DNA of 64,000 nt from Latrodectus hesperus (taxonomy: Eukaryota; Arthropoda; Arachnida; Araneae; Theridiidae), in contig CM075853.1 of assembly GCA_037975125.1 (NCBI GenBank), forward strand, positions 95,164,043 to 95,228,042, in the 5' to 3' direction. Below are positions 27,501-37,900 of the stretch, piece after piece. Every line of letters begins with the position of its first letter. The stretch's first letter is position 1. Below the pieces are notes generated by a model. The model made no database searches. It had not been told where the DNA came from and worked only from the letters and a program-made list of their open reading frames with translations. The translations under genes were made by a program, and so were the position numbers.

Positions 27501-30500
27501 CTTAAAAATGTTTCTAAATAATTTCTATATATTTTCTTTTGTAGAACCAAGAAGAAAAGGAGTCCAAAGAAACATCTAGCAATGGTATGTGTGATACTGA
27601 CTTACCTGATCCCTATGATGAGTTAGAGGACAGTGCAAAGGAATTTGTGGATTCTATTACTGAAATGGGTTTCTCCAGGCCTCAGGTTGCTCGTACTGTA
27701 AAACACTTAGGAACAGATGAGAAAAAGGTACTTTTATTAGTAAAAAAATTAGAAAATTTTTTTATAGTGGAGATGAATTACTGAAACTTTATAACTTAAG
27801 CAATTTACTATTGTTGAAATGAAAAAATCAACAGTTTTAATATTTAAAACATACTGTATTTCATAAGCTTTGGATGAATAATTTTAAAATATTTTCATTA
27901 AAAAATAATTTTAATAAGACATAAAAACTGAAACTGTCGTGAAATTTTACATAATATTATTTATAAAGCAAAATATCAATATTTAATTTTTTGTTTCTTC
28001 CAAACAAGCACCAAATTAATTTATATATTAAATTGCAATCTATCAGACATTTGTTAAAATAAATATATATCATTTAAAATTATATGCTTTTAAAGACTAA
28101 ACAATAAAATATGCTAGAAGTCTCACAAAAATATACAGGTCAATAACAAAATTTTATTTTTATTTTGTTATTATCTAGAGCCTAGAAATTTAACCTGGAA
28201 TTTAATTTCTAGAATAACTTTATATTCTAGAATTAATTTTTAGAAGAAAAATTTAGTACCAGGAAAAATCAATCATTAAATTATAAGAATGTGCCATTTG
28301 TTTATTTTCTGTATCAAAATAACTGTGCTATTTTATAAAACTTGGTAACAAGTTCCTGCTTTACATGCAATGATAACAAAAGTCATAGGACCCATTTTAG
28401 ATACTGAAAAACCAAAAACAAATTTAACAAAGATACAATTACCAAAATTTTTTATAAATTACATCTCTGACAAATCTACCTAACTCCATAAGATATTATT
28501 TAGTTCCTCTAGATAAGTGTTTATCTACAAATATGACTGAGTATGAGAATGGCAAAAATATATATACATATGAAAAATGCAAACAATTAAAACTAGTCCA
28601 TGTTGATCAAATACACTGCTTTTTACAATTACATTTTTCTCTTTGTGAGAGGACACTTAAAATCAAAGATCTGTTATCTCTGTTATTCTATTTACACATG
28701 TTTGATGAAAATCTTCATTGCATTTGTTGCTTTATTTACAAATATAATTTTCTTAATGTTATAACAAATAATTATTGTGACTGTATCTTAAAGATATATT
28801 TTATAATTATTTTTGACTTTTTAATTTTACGGAAAGATGATTAAAACATAATTTGCAAAGCTCATGAAAACTATTGGAATGTTAAGTTGACTCATGAAAA
28901 ATAATGAAAAACTCTTGGAAATGTTCTTTCCTTTTAATTTTTTAAGAGATTGATATTTTTGTGTAAGAATCACATGGGTGTATCAATTTCATTAATTTTT
29001 CATTTTATTTTCTTCTAATTCCATGAAATAGAATCATTAGATTCTGGTATCCTGTGTAAAATAAGGTATCCTGTGTAAAATAAGTTTTTGATCAAGAAAC
29101 AGGAAATGTACACTTACTGTGATTGACCTATCAACTAAATGTACTATGGCTTTCAGTTGAATTTTTAAGGTCTTGTGGTCATCAGAAAAATTATACTGAA
29201 AATATAAAAACTTCTCCAGAGCTTCTTAAAGGTTTTAAATTAGGGATCATGAAGTATATACTTATTTATATAAAGAACTTCAATGAAGAAAAGAAAATAA
29301 TATATATGTGTGTGTGAGTGAGTGAGTGATAGATTATATTATATAATTATATATGTATGTATATAATTTCTTTTTCATTTTAAAATCTTTTTTTAACTTC
29401 TTTTGATGATGACTCTTGAATAATCAAATGCATTTTTTTTAATGTATGCTAGTGGCCACAGATGTGTATAGATTACATTTGAGAGTTACAAATGTAATCT
29501 ATACACATGTGTGCTATTTTGATTTTTAAAGTTTCATTTTGTTGGAAATATTACTTAAAAAAACTAAAATATAGTGCATAGTTGTAATTTGCGAATGAAA
29601 GCAATATACATTTGCCAAATTTTTATAATTAATTATTTATTCAAATTCCAAAAATGTTTTTTTCAACTTTTAAGTGATTCATTTAGTAAAAAGAAAAAAT
29701 AGCATTACAAGGGGCTAAATTTCATATCTGTGCTTGATGAAATCGATTAACTTAATATAAACACTTTGAAGATGGCATTAAATAAACCTGAAAAAAATCT
29801 ATAATTAATTATGCAAGAAGAACTGAAATATATATAATTCAAAACTTAATATTAATTACAAATTTAAACACAAACCCTTTTAGAGTTTTAGTGCAAGCAA
29901 AAATTTGCTATCAAATCTAAAAATCTAACATAATTAAATAAGTATATGGTTGCGCAAAGATAACCCAGTATTATAATCTACGCAGAGTGTCTGATGCTTG
30001 TCTCGTTTCCATGTTTAGATTCTCTTCTAATTTCTCCACTCTGTCAGCTATCATTGCATCATTCTACAAAACAGATTTCTAGAATCTTCTGAATAGTTTA
30101 ATAAATTTTGAAAATAAATGGGCAAAAAATACCTTTTTATTAAATTATAAAATTAAGGTGGGAAAAGAAATATATAGTTTAAATTTAAGTTTTATGTAAG
30201 TAATAATTGTTTAATATTATTTTGTATCATAATTTTTTAAGTTTGATTTTAACAGAAATTATTTTTACACGTTATAAGCTCACTATAAATTAGTTAAAAT
30301 GAACTGTTAAGAAATTAGGAAAACTCAGAAAATATCTATTACATACAATATTTAAGTTATTAATGTAAAAATTGTTTCGATATCTAAATGAAAATGTCAT
30401 TCTGTAAAGCAAACTATTAAGTTTCTTTTAGTTGTGAAATAACTGATTAATAATCACTGTTTTTAAAACCATTGTACTGGGAATAATAGCTCAGGCATTC

Positions 30501-33500
30501 ATATGAATTTAAAAGTTATAAGTTACTATATATTAAATTGTTGAACAACATTTTTCTGCAATCAGTATCTTTCATTTATAAATTCTAGTAAATTTTGACT
30601 CATCCCTAAATTTGTAGATTCCTCTTTTTGATTTATAATCATTACTCATTAATAAATAGACAAATTTTGTGCATTTAAAACTTTTAAAATAGGAAAGTTA
30701 TAAAACTGTGTTATTTTGGTAGGTTGTGGAACATTTATGTCAAATTCAAGCCTTAGAAGAATCTGGTTATGAAGGTTTAGATGCTGAAGCAGCCTTACAC
30801 TTGCATGATTACAATAGAGATGAAGTAAGTATTTGTTTTTGAAAAAGTTTTATGTTTATACAAGTCTCTTAATTATTTAATTTTACATATTTTCTCTATA
30901 TATGGAGGAAAATTCACTTCTAAGCATTTATATGATAGCTAAAAAGAATGCTATAATCCACATATATGTTGAAATGATTATAAGTAAATGCTATAAAGAT
31001 TATATCTACTGAACAAATTATTGTGTAATTTCCTTGAAACATTTGGAGAACAATTGCTGCATATAAGTTGAAATTCAAGCCTGCCAACTTTTAGGTAGCT
31101 TGCTGTAACTCTTACAATTTTGCTTGCCTGTTCTATTTTTAGTGGATTTTTTTTTTTTTGTGTATGGGGGTTGAAATATATTTATATATTTCAACCCCTA
31201 TACACAAAAACTACCATATATATCTACGCAGAAAACCATATATATCTATGCAGGGAAATTAGGCCTATATTATAATTGTTTTTCCACTATAGAAAATTTC
31301 TTTTAGTTATAACAATGGTTAATAATGGAAAATTTTATATATATATACATTTTGTTTTTAGAAATTTCACATTTTATTCAATTTACCTTTCTTTTAAATG
31401 TTAAGGAAAATTAAGATGTTAATGTTTTGGATAAATTACAAAAATAATTTTCAGCTCTCCAATTTAAGGATTTTTCATTCAGTTTAGGTTAAAAAAATAA
31501 GCCCTATGTAGATTTCACAAGACAAATGATTCGAGATGATAAAAAGAATATATGATTTTTTTAAATTTTGTACACAATACTCACTATGCCTCACAAGTCT
31601 CTTATGCACAATGCTCATTATATCTCAGTAACGCAGAACGCAAGAAAAATTTTAGTACTGTAAAAAAAAATAAAGTTTCTTCCATGTCCATGAAACACTT
31701 GAAAGTTTTTATTTTAAAATGCCAAAACAGCTGTCATTAGTAAAAATCAAGTTATTTTAAATTTTTAACGATAAACAAACATTTGTTAATTCACTATGGA
31801 ATGAATCCGTTTTATTCTTTGTTGAAACATTTTTATGTTGAAAAGAATTTGTAGCTCAAATTTCACATATAGTATATTTTAAGAACATTTAATGTTAAGA
31901 TATGTTTGTGTCCATAAACAAAAATAATTAAAAGATTTCTAAATTTTCATTTGAAACATTTGTCAGGTATGTCAAAAAATAACACAAGTTTCAATAATGT
32001 GCATCACTAATGAAAACTTTTAGAAACTGAGTACTGTCTTTTAAGTTAGATTCTTTCTGAAGATGGTAGAAGAAATTATATGTTTCGCTCAATTTTTGAT
32101 AAACAAAATTTCATTATTCTGTAGAGGCAATAGTTTATTATAGAAATTGCATATGTTTCTATTGGGTAGTTCTTAATTATCAATATTATGAAAAATCTAT
32201 CTTTTAGTGTAATTTTTATTGTAAAATGTAAAATATATATTTTGCATCACACTTGTTGCTATTCTAGTAGATTTTGTCATCACAAATAAATCTAGTGTGT
32301 TTTAAACTGTTCCTGAATTTAATATATAATTCAAAAAATACTTCCAACTCTTTTGAAGAACTTCAAATTCCTGGATTTATAAAATAAAAAGTTTTTTCCG
32401 ACATAGTAAAAAAATATTCTTTAAGTTTTTAAAGAATATCATTTTTAAATACCTTTCCCCTCCTATTATTTTTGAAATAGACAATTCAAAGAATAAAGCT
32501 GCTTTTTCAATTATTTTCTTGTATGCTCATCTAAATCAGAAACACTATGTTTTTACGCATTGAAAATGAAGATTTTTTGCTTCATTCATATTTAAATTTA
32601 GGGTTATATTAATTCTTATAAAAAAATTACCAGTTGATGTATTTTGTATTTAGTCTTTTAAATTGCCTGATAAATTTACAAATAATCAACTTAGCAATCC
32701 CTATGTGATTCATTATATTCATATAATGAAAATGAAAAATCACTTATTGTACTAAAATTAATATCGAATTTATAGAACAAATGTTAAAAAAATAAAATGT
32801 GAATATTAATGAAATCATTATCTGTGTCTGTGTTAGATCAATCATGTTTGATGACTGTTTGATCAATCATCAAAAATTTGTGATAGATTAATTAATTTCA
32901 AACACATATGATGTTCACTGTCATCTGTTTTAAAAATTGATTAATACCCCAATTTTTATAAAATTTTATTTATCTATTAGGAGTATTTTATGGGATAAAT
33001 TAACTGCAAAGCATTAATTATTTACATGGTAAATCACAGAACACATTATTCCTTATCAATTACATTGCTAATGATTTCTTGAGTTTCCAAACTTTTATTT
33101 TTAAAAGAGTTTTTACTTTAGTTATTTGACTAGAGTTTTAAACAAAAATGCAATAAAATATTGCATAAAATATTTATTTAAATTTTATTTTTTTTAATGA
33201 ATACTGTGTTTAACCATGAATTTAATATTTGCTATGTTTTACATAAATATGTTTAAGTTTTTGTAAGTTGTTCAGAGGCAGTGGTAAGGAGTCAGATGTA
33301 GAGTATGTGCTTGATTTTGTGATATTTATGAATATTTACCAGCCTAATCTATACAAAAACTGATTTATGTAATTATTTTCAAAGGAATAGTTTAACAACG
33401 ATGTAATTTCTCACTATTAGTAAATTCAAATTTACAGAAATAAAGTTATCAAAAGAAAGCAAAGTTTTCAGAATTCTTAGTAAAAGTGATGAATAGATTT

Positions 33501-34735
33501 TATAAAAATATAAATATATTTTGTGATTGAAATTCATGTGTTTCACTCTGATTTATTATTTCTTTTCCATAGTTGGATGTTATCCTATTTAAAATACATT
33601 TGGATTCTGTCTCTTATTTACATCTTTTATGGTCTTTAAAAAGGTAGAATTCCAAATTTTCCTAGTATCTAAAATAAATATGAAATGACAAAAAAAGAAA
33701 GTCAATGTCATTTAACAAAGAAAAAAATTTAAAAATTGGAATAGTTTTGAAGTCAATATTTTTACAATAACTTGTTTCCAATCATTATTCATAGTGAATT
33801 TAAATAGATTTCATGATTAACAACATTTCGCCACAAATCAAGAATTAATTTGTGATCCAAAATTTTCGGAATAATTTTTTATAATATAATAAACGATTAG
33901 TCTTATCTTTTCCATCAAAATCTTGCATGCGATATGCATTGATTCATTTCTTATTATTTTAAGTGACAGTTTTTATTCTCAACATAATATTTCATTACTA
34001 TGTTGATACTTAACTGTTAAGTTGGTTTATGAATATGCCTTTACTCTGGTTTGATGTGACAGCCCAATGGGTTTGGCTTTTTGATTATCAATTCATGAGT
34101 TCAATTATGACACTAAATTTTGTTAAATTAATTTGTTTTAAAATTGTCTCAAAACAAAGACTTGAGAATATAACAAAATAGATATATTAAAAGAAGTGAA
34201 TGAGGTAAGATATATAAATTAGAAAAAAATAATAGGATAGTTACAGGAATTGTTTAAGTAATTTTTAAATATATTTAAATAACTTTTCACTTTTCAATTT
34301 AAAATTAAATTAAGATGTTTAATTTATAAAAGAAAAAATTTTATGCATATTATATATTTATATCTTTATTAAAGGGATCAAATATTGATTAACTGATCAG
34401 TTTCATTAATGACTTTGAAACTGATTCTTGAAAAACCTTATTACTCCACTATATATATTATATATATATATAATTGTATAAAAAGTGCTGCATAACAATA
34501 AATTTATTTTTGTATGTTCACAAATACATTATATTAGTTTTGTATCAAATTTAAAAGATAAATATTTTATTTTTACTTCCAAATATAAAAAAAATGTTTT
34601 TTGCAGGCAAAAATGTTCCTTGATCTTGTCAGTCAATTTCAAGATCTTGGTTTTGAAAAGAATGCTGTCAAAAAAGCCTTAGTTCAGAACAAAAATGATT
34701 GGAATAAGACTATTGATGCTCTTCTACTATCATGA
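12223..34735 (+). CDS. UBAP1: UBAP1, ubiquitin-associated protein 1, ESCRT-I subunit (six coding exons, 455 aa)
   Basis: Exons 12223-12244, 19292-19410, 24819-25631, 27545-27727, 30723-30824 and 34607-34735 join in frame with GT/AG sites. The N-terminus (about residues 8-60, with NYLDGVPVKISGKF and YEFTLEK) matches the UMA region that docks UBAP1 onto the VPS23/VPS28/VPS37 core of ESCRT-I. Residues about 60-330 form a serine/threonine-rich, probably disordered linker. The C-terminus (about 340-455) is the SOUBA array of overlapping UBA folds: FVDSITEMGFSRPQVARTVK, then LEESGYEGLDAEAAL, then FQDLGFEKNAVKKAL. The SOUBA binds ubiquitinated cargo during multivesicular-body sorting at endosomes. 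The length is close to vertebrate UBAP1 (about 500). The coding frame is intact, while the introns (7.0, 5.4, 1.9, 3.0 and 3.8 kb) are full of transposon debris. A poly(A) signal is at 34916-34921. Confidence 0.93.
13669..17640 (-). pseudogene. Decayed LINE (I/R1/Jockey-like) antisense in UBAP1 intron 1, with poly(A) tail
   Basis: Read on the minus strand, the parts come in LINE order. First a zinc-knuckle-like end of ORF1 (17345-17460: CLDYNHTAVDC, then CSDEHKSSNC). Then endonuclease remnants (16415-16936: IWGTDSNSNVW, LLSDHMMIYFEI). Then RT blocks (15298-15495: LNNRTAVLTFGHKLKVINIQ followed by a damaged PFLWNLMNDLL; 14940-15158: IKYLGVVVNNKLHLKIHLKK). Then an RNase H start (about 14560-14600: IYLIDGS), and finally a T22 run on the + strand at 13669-13690, equal to a 3' poly(A). 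Many stops and frameshifts. The 5' boundary is approximate. Confidence 0.75.
17690..18130 (+). pseudogene. Reverse transcriptase fragment of a second LINE
   Basis: Sense-strand relic with LAFTYDIALIGRSKK (from YADD-type motif C), then LGLKINEDKTKFM, then a frameshift into NDLTVEMNNKLTISNKC and INIYKTLIQPI. This is the RT palm-to-thumb region of an RTE- or CR1-like LINE. It lies head to head with the antisense LINE and is heavily truncated. A T20 run at 18500-18519 may be the tail of yet another antisense insertion. Confidence 0.7.
19292..19410 (+). CDS. UBAP1: UBAP1 UMA-domain exon
   Basis: Acceptor CTTTAAG and donor GTAAGC. It enters in phase 1, completing GGC, and codes SNYLDGVPVKISGKFLPP and what follows, the conserved UBAP1 N-terminal motif. 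It ends at a codon boundary. Confidence 0.92.
19411..24818 (+). other. UBAP1 intron 2
   Basis: About 5.4 kb. Nothing coding was seen. A weak tandem duplication of about 115 bp seems present at 20560-20800. A GC-richer block at about 23180-23760 has no ORF and I could not identify it. A long AT microsatellite lies near the 3' end. Confidence 0.7.
24456..24520. repeat. (AT)n microsatellite
   Basis: An uninterrupted alternating A/T run of 65 bases, about 300 bases upstream of the large UBAP1 exon. Confidence 0.95.
24819..25631 (+). CDS. UBAP1: UBAP1 large central exon
   Basis: Acceptor TTTTTTCAG and a perfect GTGAGT donor; 271 codons, all open. It starts YEFTLEKTVIEN, completing the UMA region, then codes a Ser/Thr/Pro/Asn-rich linker. 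Two repeats of a serine-rich motif with KSKSF and RSSKSF are visible. Reading past the donor reaches a stop at 25703, which is intron read-through. Confidence 0.92.
25632..27544 (+). other. UBAP1 intron 3
   Basis: About 1.9 kb, AT-rich. I see nothing in it. Confidence 0.7.
27545..27727 (+). CDS. UBAP1: UBAP1 first UBA exon
   Basis: Acceptor TTTTGTAG, donor GTACTT, 61 codons, phase 0 on both sides. It codes DPYDELEDSAKEFVDSITEM and GFSRPQVARTVKHLG, the first UBA helices with the MGF loop. Confidence 0.93.
29457..29513. repeat. 25-bp-arm hairpin
   Basis: Arms 29457-29481 and 29489-29513 pair at 24 of 25 positions, including 20 consecutive perfect pairs (ATGTGTATAGATTACATTTG and its complement), around a 7-base loop AGAGTTA. 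Confidence 0.85.
29971..30063 (-). CDS. Candidate antisense terminal exon, coiled-coil-like, unidentified
   Basis: On the minus strand, an acceptor CTGTTTTGTAG at 30064-30074 opens a 31-codon frame ending in TAA (29971-29973). It codes NDAMIADRVEKLEENLNMET, then RQASDTLRRL, a heptad-like charged helix. The segment is visibly less AT-rich than its surroundings, and a minus-strand AATAAA lies about 330 bases downstream (near 29636). This would be the last exon of a gene nested in UBAP1 intron 4 on the opposite strand. I found no upstream exons, and 30 codons can be open by chance. No family recognised. Confidence 0.3.
   Translation of the reverse strand, partial: NDAMIADRVEKLEENLNMETRQASDTLRRL
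30723..30824 (+). CDS. UBAP1: UBAP1 SOUBA middle exon
   Basis: Acceptor TTTTGGTAG, donor GTAAGT, 34 codons, phase 0. It codes VVEHLCQIQALEESGYEG and DAEAALHLHDYNRDE, the linker and middle overlapping UBA. Confidence 0.93.
30825..34606 (+). other. UBAP1 intron 5
   Basis: About 3.8 kb. It contains a long hairpin (31155-31210) and, just after it, a 21-bp imperfect direct repeat (31212-31255). No coding sequence in frame with the flanking exons. Confidence 0.7.
31155..31210. repeat. 24-26-bp-arm hairpin with a single G-U pair
   Basis: Arms 31157-31180 and 31185-31208 match at 23 of 24 positions around a 4-base loop. The one difference (GGGGG against CCCCT) would be a G-U pair in + strand RNA. 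Flanking T and A runs extend the stem by about two pairs. Confidence 0.85.
34607..34735 (+). CDS. UBAP1: UBAP1 terminal UBA exon and stop
   Basis: Acceptor TTTTTTGCAG. It codes AKMFLDLVSQFQDLGFEKNA and VKKALVQNKNDWNKTIDALL, the last UBA, ending in TGA (34733-34735). Confidence 0.93.
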   Translation, partial: AKMFLDLVSQFQDLGFEKNAVKKALVQNKNDWNKTIDALLLS

Positions 34736-36949
34736 TATTTTTCTGTACTATTCTGTGATGATTATTCTGTCTTTTGGCAGCTGGCATGGTGAATCGAACT
34801 ATAATAATTAAAGCGCTATTTTTTTCATAATTGTATGCATAGATGCATAACATTTTTTATAAACATATATAATTATGGTTAATTTTATTTGTATTATGCA
34901 TAGACTCTTGTACATAATAAATAAAATAAAACTTTGGTATTTTTACTTTACTTTAGTTTTTTGTGACATTGCAACATAAATTTTATATGTAATGGAATAA
35001 ATCCTCTGCTCTAAGCAATGAATAGTATTTCTTCGATAATTATTTTTAATTAAAAAAAAAAATTTTGTAATTTTTATTTAACATAAGTGCTACACATAAT
35101 ACAGTTTTCAAATTATTACAAAATAAATAAATAAGAATAATGTTCTAATATTAATTATTTCCCTTTTGCCATTTAAACTAATTAAGATATGCGGTGGGTA
35201 TTTGAGTATACAAACATAATATTCCTTACTATTGAAAAAAACCAAAAAAAAAAAATTTCTAAAGAAAAGAAAAAACATAATATTGTAGTCCATTATTTTT
35301 TCATGATATGAAGGAAAAAAATCTATCATAAAAATTTATTTTGGACATTATTGCAGTATGTTAGTGTAAAATAAAAGTATAAGGATGTTTTTTATATAAG
35401 GATTGAGTCTTTAGTTTTATAGTTTGTTGTGATGTACAATCCATATCTCAATCAAAGACAAATTAGCCATAGTTTGGAAAAAGCAATTTTAGAGCAACAA
35501 ACAAAATAATCCTTAAAATCTAAAAACTAGGAATTTGAATAAATTTCTTTGAAACATTTTCTTTTCATTATTTTTCATAATGGAATAAAATTTTTGAGGA
35601 TGTATATGTATATGCATACAAACATTTGAAAAATTATAGGACTTAAGAAAATGGAAGTTAAAATATTACAAAACATTTATTATGACATTAAATGATATCA
35701 AAACAGTTATAAAAGAAAATATATAATAATAATGAGCAATGCTATATTGTACTAATAATAAATTTATTTATGAACCAGATGTTTCAAAATAGCTTCCATT
35801 CTTCACATCTTTCTTCTGTCTCTTCATATTGTCATGTTGGATATTGTTTATTTCATGCATTGAGCAATAATAGCATCTCTTGTTAGTGTTAATATACATC
35901 TGTTACCAAATAAATTTGATTTTAAAATTGAATCAATTTATTAAAATATTTTTTAATCAAATATTGTTCATGTGTTTGTGATTTATTAATAATTCTTAAA
36001 TAGGAATATAAAATATATTGATGTATTCTAAAATTTCATTAAAATTCTAGGAACTGTTCAACTTTTATCTGTCAAACTTTCTATAATTTTAATAGATGGG
36101 GTAATAGTATTTGTTGAGCTCAAATCAATTAATTCTTTTATATTTAATTTAAAATATTTGGCAATAATTTAAGTTCTTATAAATAATGATAAAAAAAATC
36201 TTCTTATGTACTACTACATTGCTGTCAAAAAACGCTTTAATATTTTTTTTTAGAAATACTAGCCAATTTTTCTTGAAGTAACATACTCAAACTGTAAAAT
36301 GTTTGCAAAAAAAAATTGAAGTTACTATTTTTTAAAATTAAATTTGTGTACAGATTGTGAAATTATTTAGAACCTCAATTTCATAAAACCCATTTACTGC
36401 AAATAATTGCATATTGAATATTCAAATCCAAAGTTGGTGAAATGTTTTTAAGCAATGGTGCTTGCTTATTTACATCTGTAAAGAAAAAGGATTTTTATTT
36501 TTTATTGCAGAATCGCTTGATTTTACAAAATTGGCTCTTATTCGTCATAGATGCATAAGCATGAAAGAATGTAAAACAGAAAACTTGTTACAATAAATTT
36601 ATATCAAAACTGACAACATAATATCCACCAATATCTGCTGAATAAATTTTCTTCTTTTAGTGAGGGACTGCTTAGAAAATAATCTTTGTCCATCTCAGAA
36701 TTTTAATTGCACAAAGAACTGTTATAAATACAAATACAATACAAATATTAAGTAAGACAAGACCAATCTCTAGGAAGGCCAGTACTGCAATAGGTTGAGA
36801 TTTATGTGAATTCAATCCCACTTTTTTTTCTTAATTTCTTCTAATATTGTGACTTTTTTCCCTATAACATTTTTATTAGTTCTTTAATAAATGAAATGGC
36901 AAAATATCAATTCCCTTTTTGCTAATTAATCATTACCTTCATTCCTGAT
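34736..36949. other. Intergenic stretch after UBAP1
   Basis: It starts with the UBAP1 3' UTR. A minus-strand open stretch at 35768-35900, read from an acceptor-like site, ends at TAA followed at once by AATAAA. It codes KRCYYCSMHEINN and KRQKKDVKNGSYFETSGS. It is short and I could not assign it. Nothing else seen. Confidence 0.5.
34916..34921 (+). terminator. UBAP1 polyadenylation signal
   Basis: AATAAA about 180 bases after the stop, overlapped by a second AATAAA-like run (AATAAAATAAA). This gives a plausible short 3' UTR. Confidence 0.6.
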
Positions 36950-37900
36950 GAGATTCATTACAAAAAATCTCTTTTGAAGATCAGGTTTTTCTACAGGAAT
37001 CAATGATTTTTATTCCAGAACATATTATGTGCTGCAATAGCTTGAATAGTTGCTATAGAACTTAAAAAAATAACTATGAGTTGAACTGTTCTAACATTAG
37101 TTTATTCTGTTGAAACCAAATGATGCAAATTCTACATCAAAATTGGTCTGAAATGGACTGAAAGAGTATAGAATACTAAAAACTCTGATTACACACCAAC
37201 TCCAATGTTATCGAGTAATTTGGATTCACATATATCCATCAGTATATGTATATGAATTCAATTATTCTTTTACTTGTTATAAATTGTCTCTATAGCTACT
37301 GTTATAGATCCCATGCGAATAGGATTAATTGGTTTCAAATTTCTCTACGGGAACATTTAGTAACTTTCTGTAGAAATCCATCCTAAGTCTTCAATCTCCT
37401 TGGTTTAGAAATATCATGATTTCTCCGTGCCTCTATTGATGGTAATCTGTGAATATTATATTAAATCTTTCTCCTGAAACATCACCTCCGTTGGTTTATT
37501 GCCTTTAAGAGCCATCATTTCATTTATTGGTGTACTTCACGTTCCAGTAACTAACCTCAGGGCTTCAATTTGAAATATATAAAGTTTAAAAATCAAAAAT
37601 CTTGCTACATTCTGAGCCTTACAATAGCAAATCAATAGATCATAAACTTTATTTAAAGTTGCTCTCCACGATCTGCAAGTCATTTAATCACTTAACCTTT
37701 TCCAAATTTTATAATTCATGTTTATATGTCTGCCCTCAAGAAGGAAAGTGTACCTCTAAATCTAATGTTATTTATTTTGTAATATATTCTGACAAAGAAT
37801 CCTTAATGAATGTTCTCTATCAGAGGCATTATGTGGTGTCCGAATTTAGTGTCTTATCATATCTCTCTTCGATTTCCAAATGATCTGTGATCTTGCTGGC
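36950..37900 (-). pseudogene. Decayed LINE pol fragment (RT thumb and RNase H), antisense
   Basis: Minus-strand translation, with stops removed from consideration, gives the LINE motif ALRLVTGT followed by STPINEMMALKGNKP (about 37490-37580), the region just after the RT thumb. An RNase H start YTDGY (about 37240-37250) follows, then FDVEFASF, and in a shifted frame LSSIATIQAIAA (about 37030-37060), equivalent to the family's DS.AAIQAI motif. Numerous stops and frameshifts; no intact ORF. Boundaries are approximate, and no RT catalytic region was found upstream. Confidence 0.6.

Larger units (their letters stand above)
27728..30722 (+). other. UBAP1 intron 4
   Basis: About 3.0 kb. It contains a 25-bp-arm hairpin (29457-29513) and an antisense exon candidate (29971-30063), both listed separately. 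The rest is featureless AT-rich DNA. Confidence 0.7.

Noticed and set aside
33573..33643. Apparent cassette exon in UBAP1 intron 5 with AG and GT borders
   Set aside because: 71 bases, so it would break the frame between two phase-0 exons; no UBAP1-like residues.
36740..36830. tRNA-like B-box resemblance (GTGAATTCAATCCCAC)
   Set aside because: No cloverleaf or A-box pairing could be assembled; chance similarity or a very decayed SINE.
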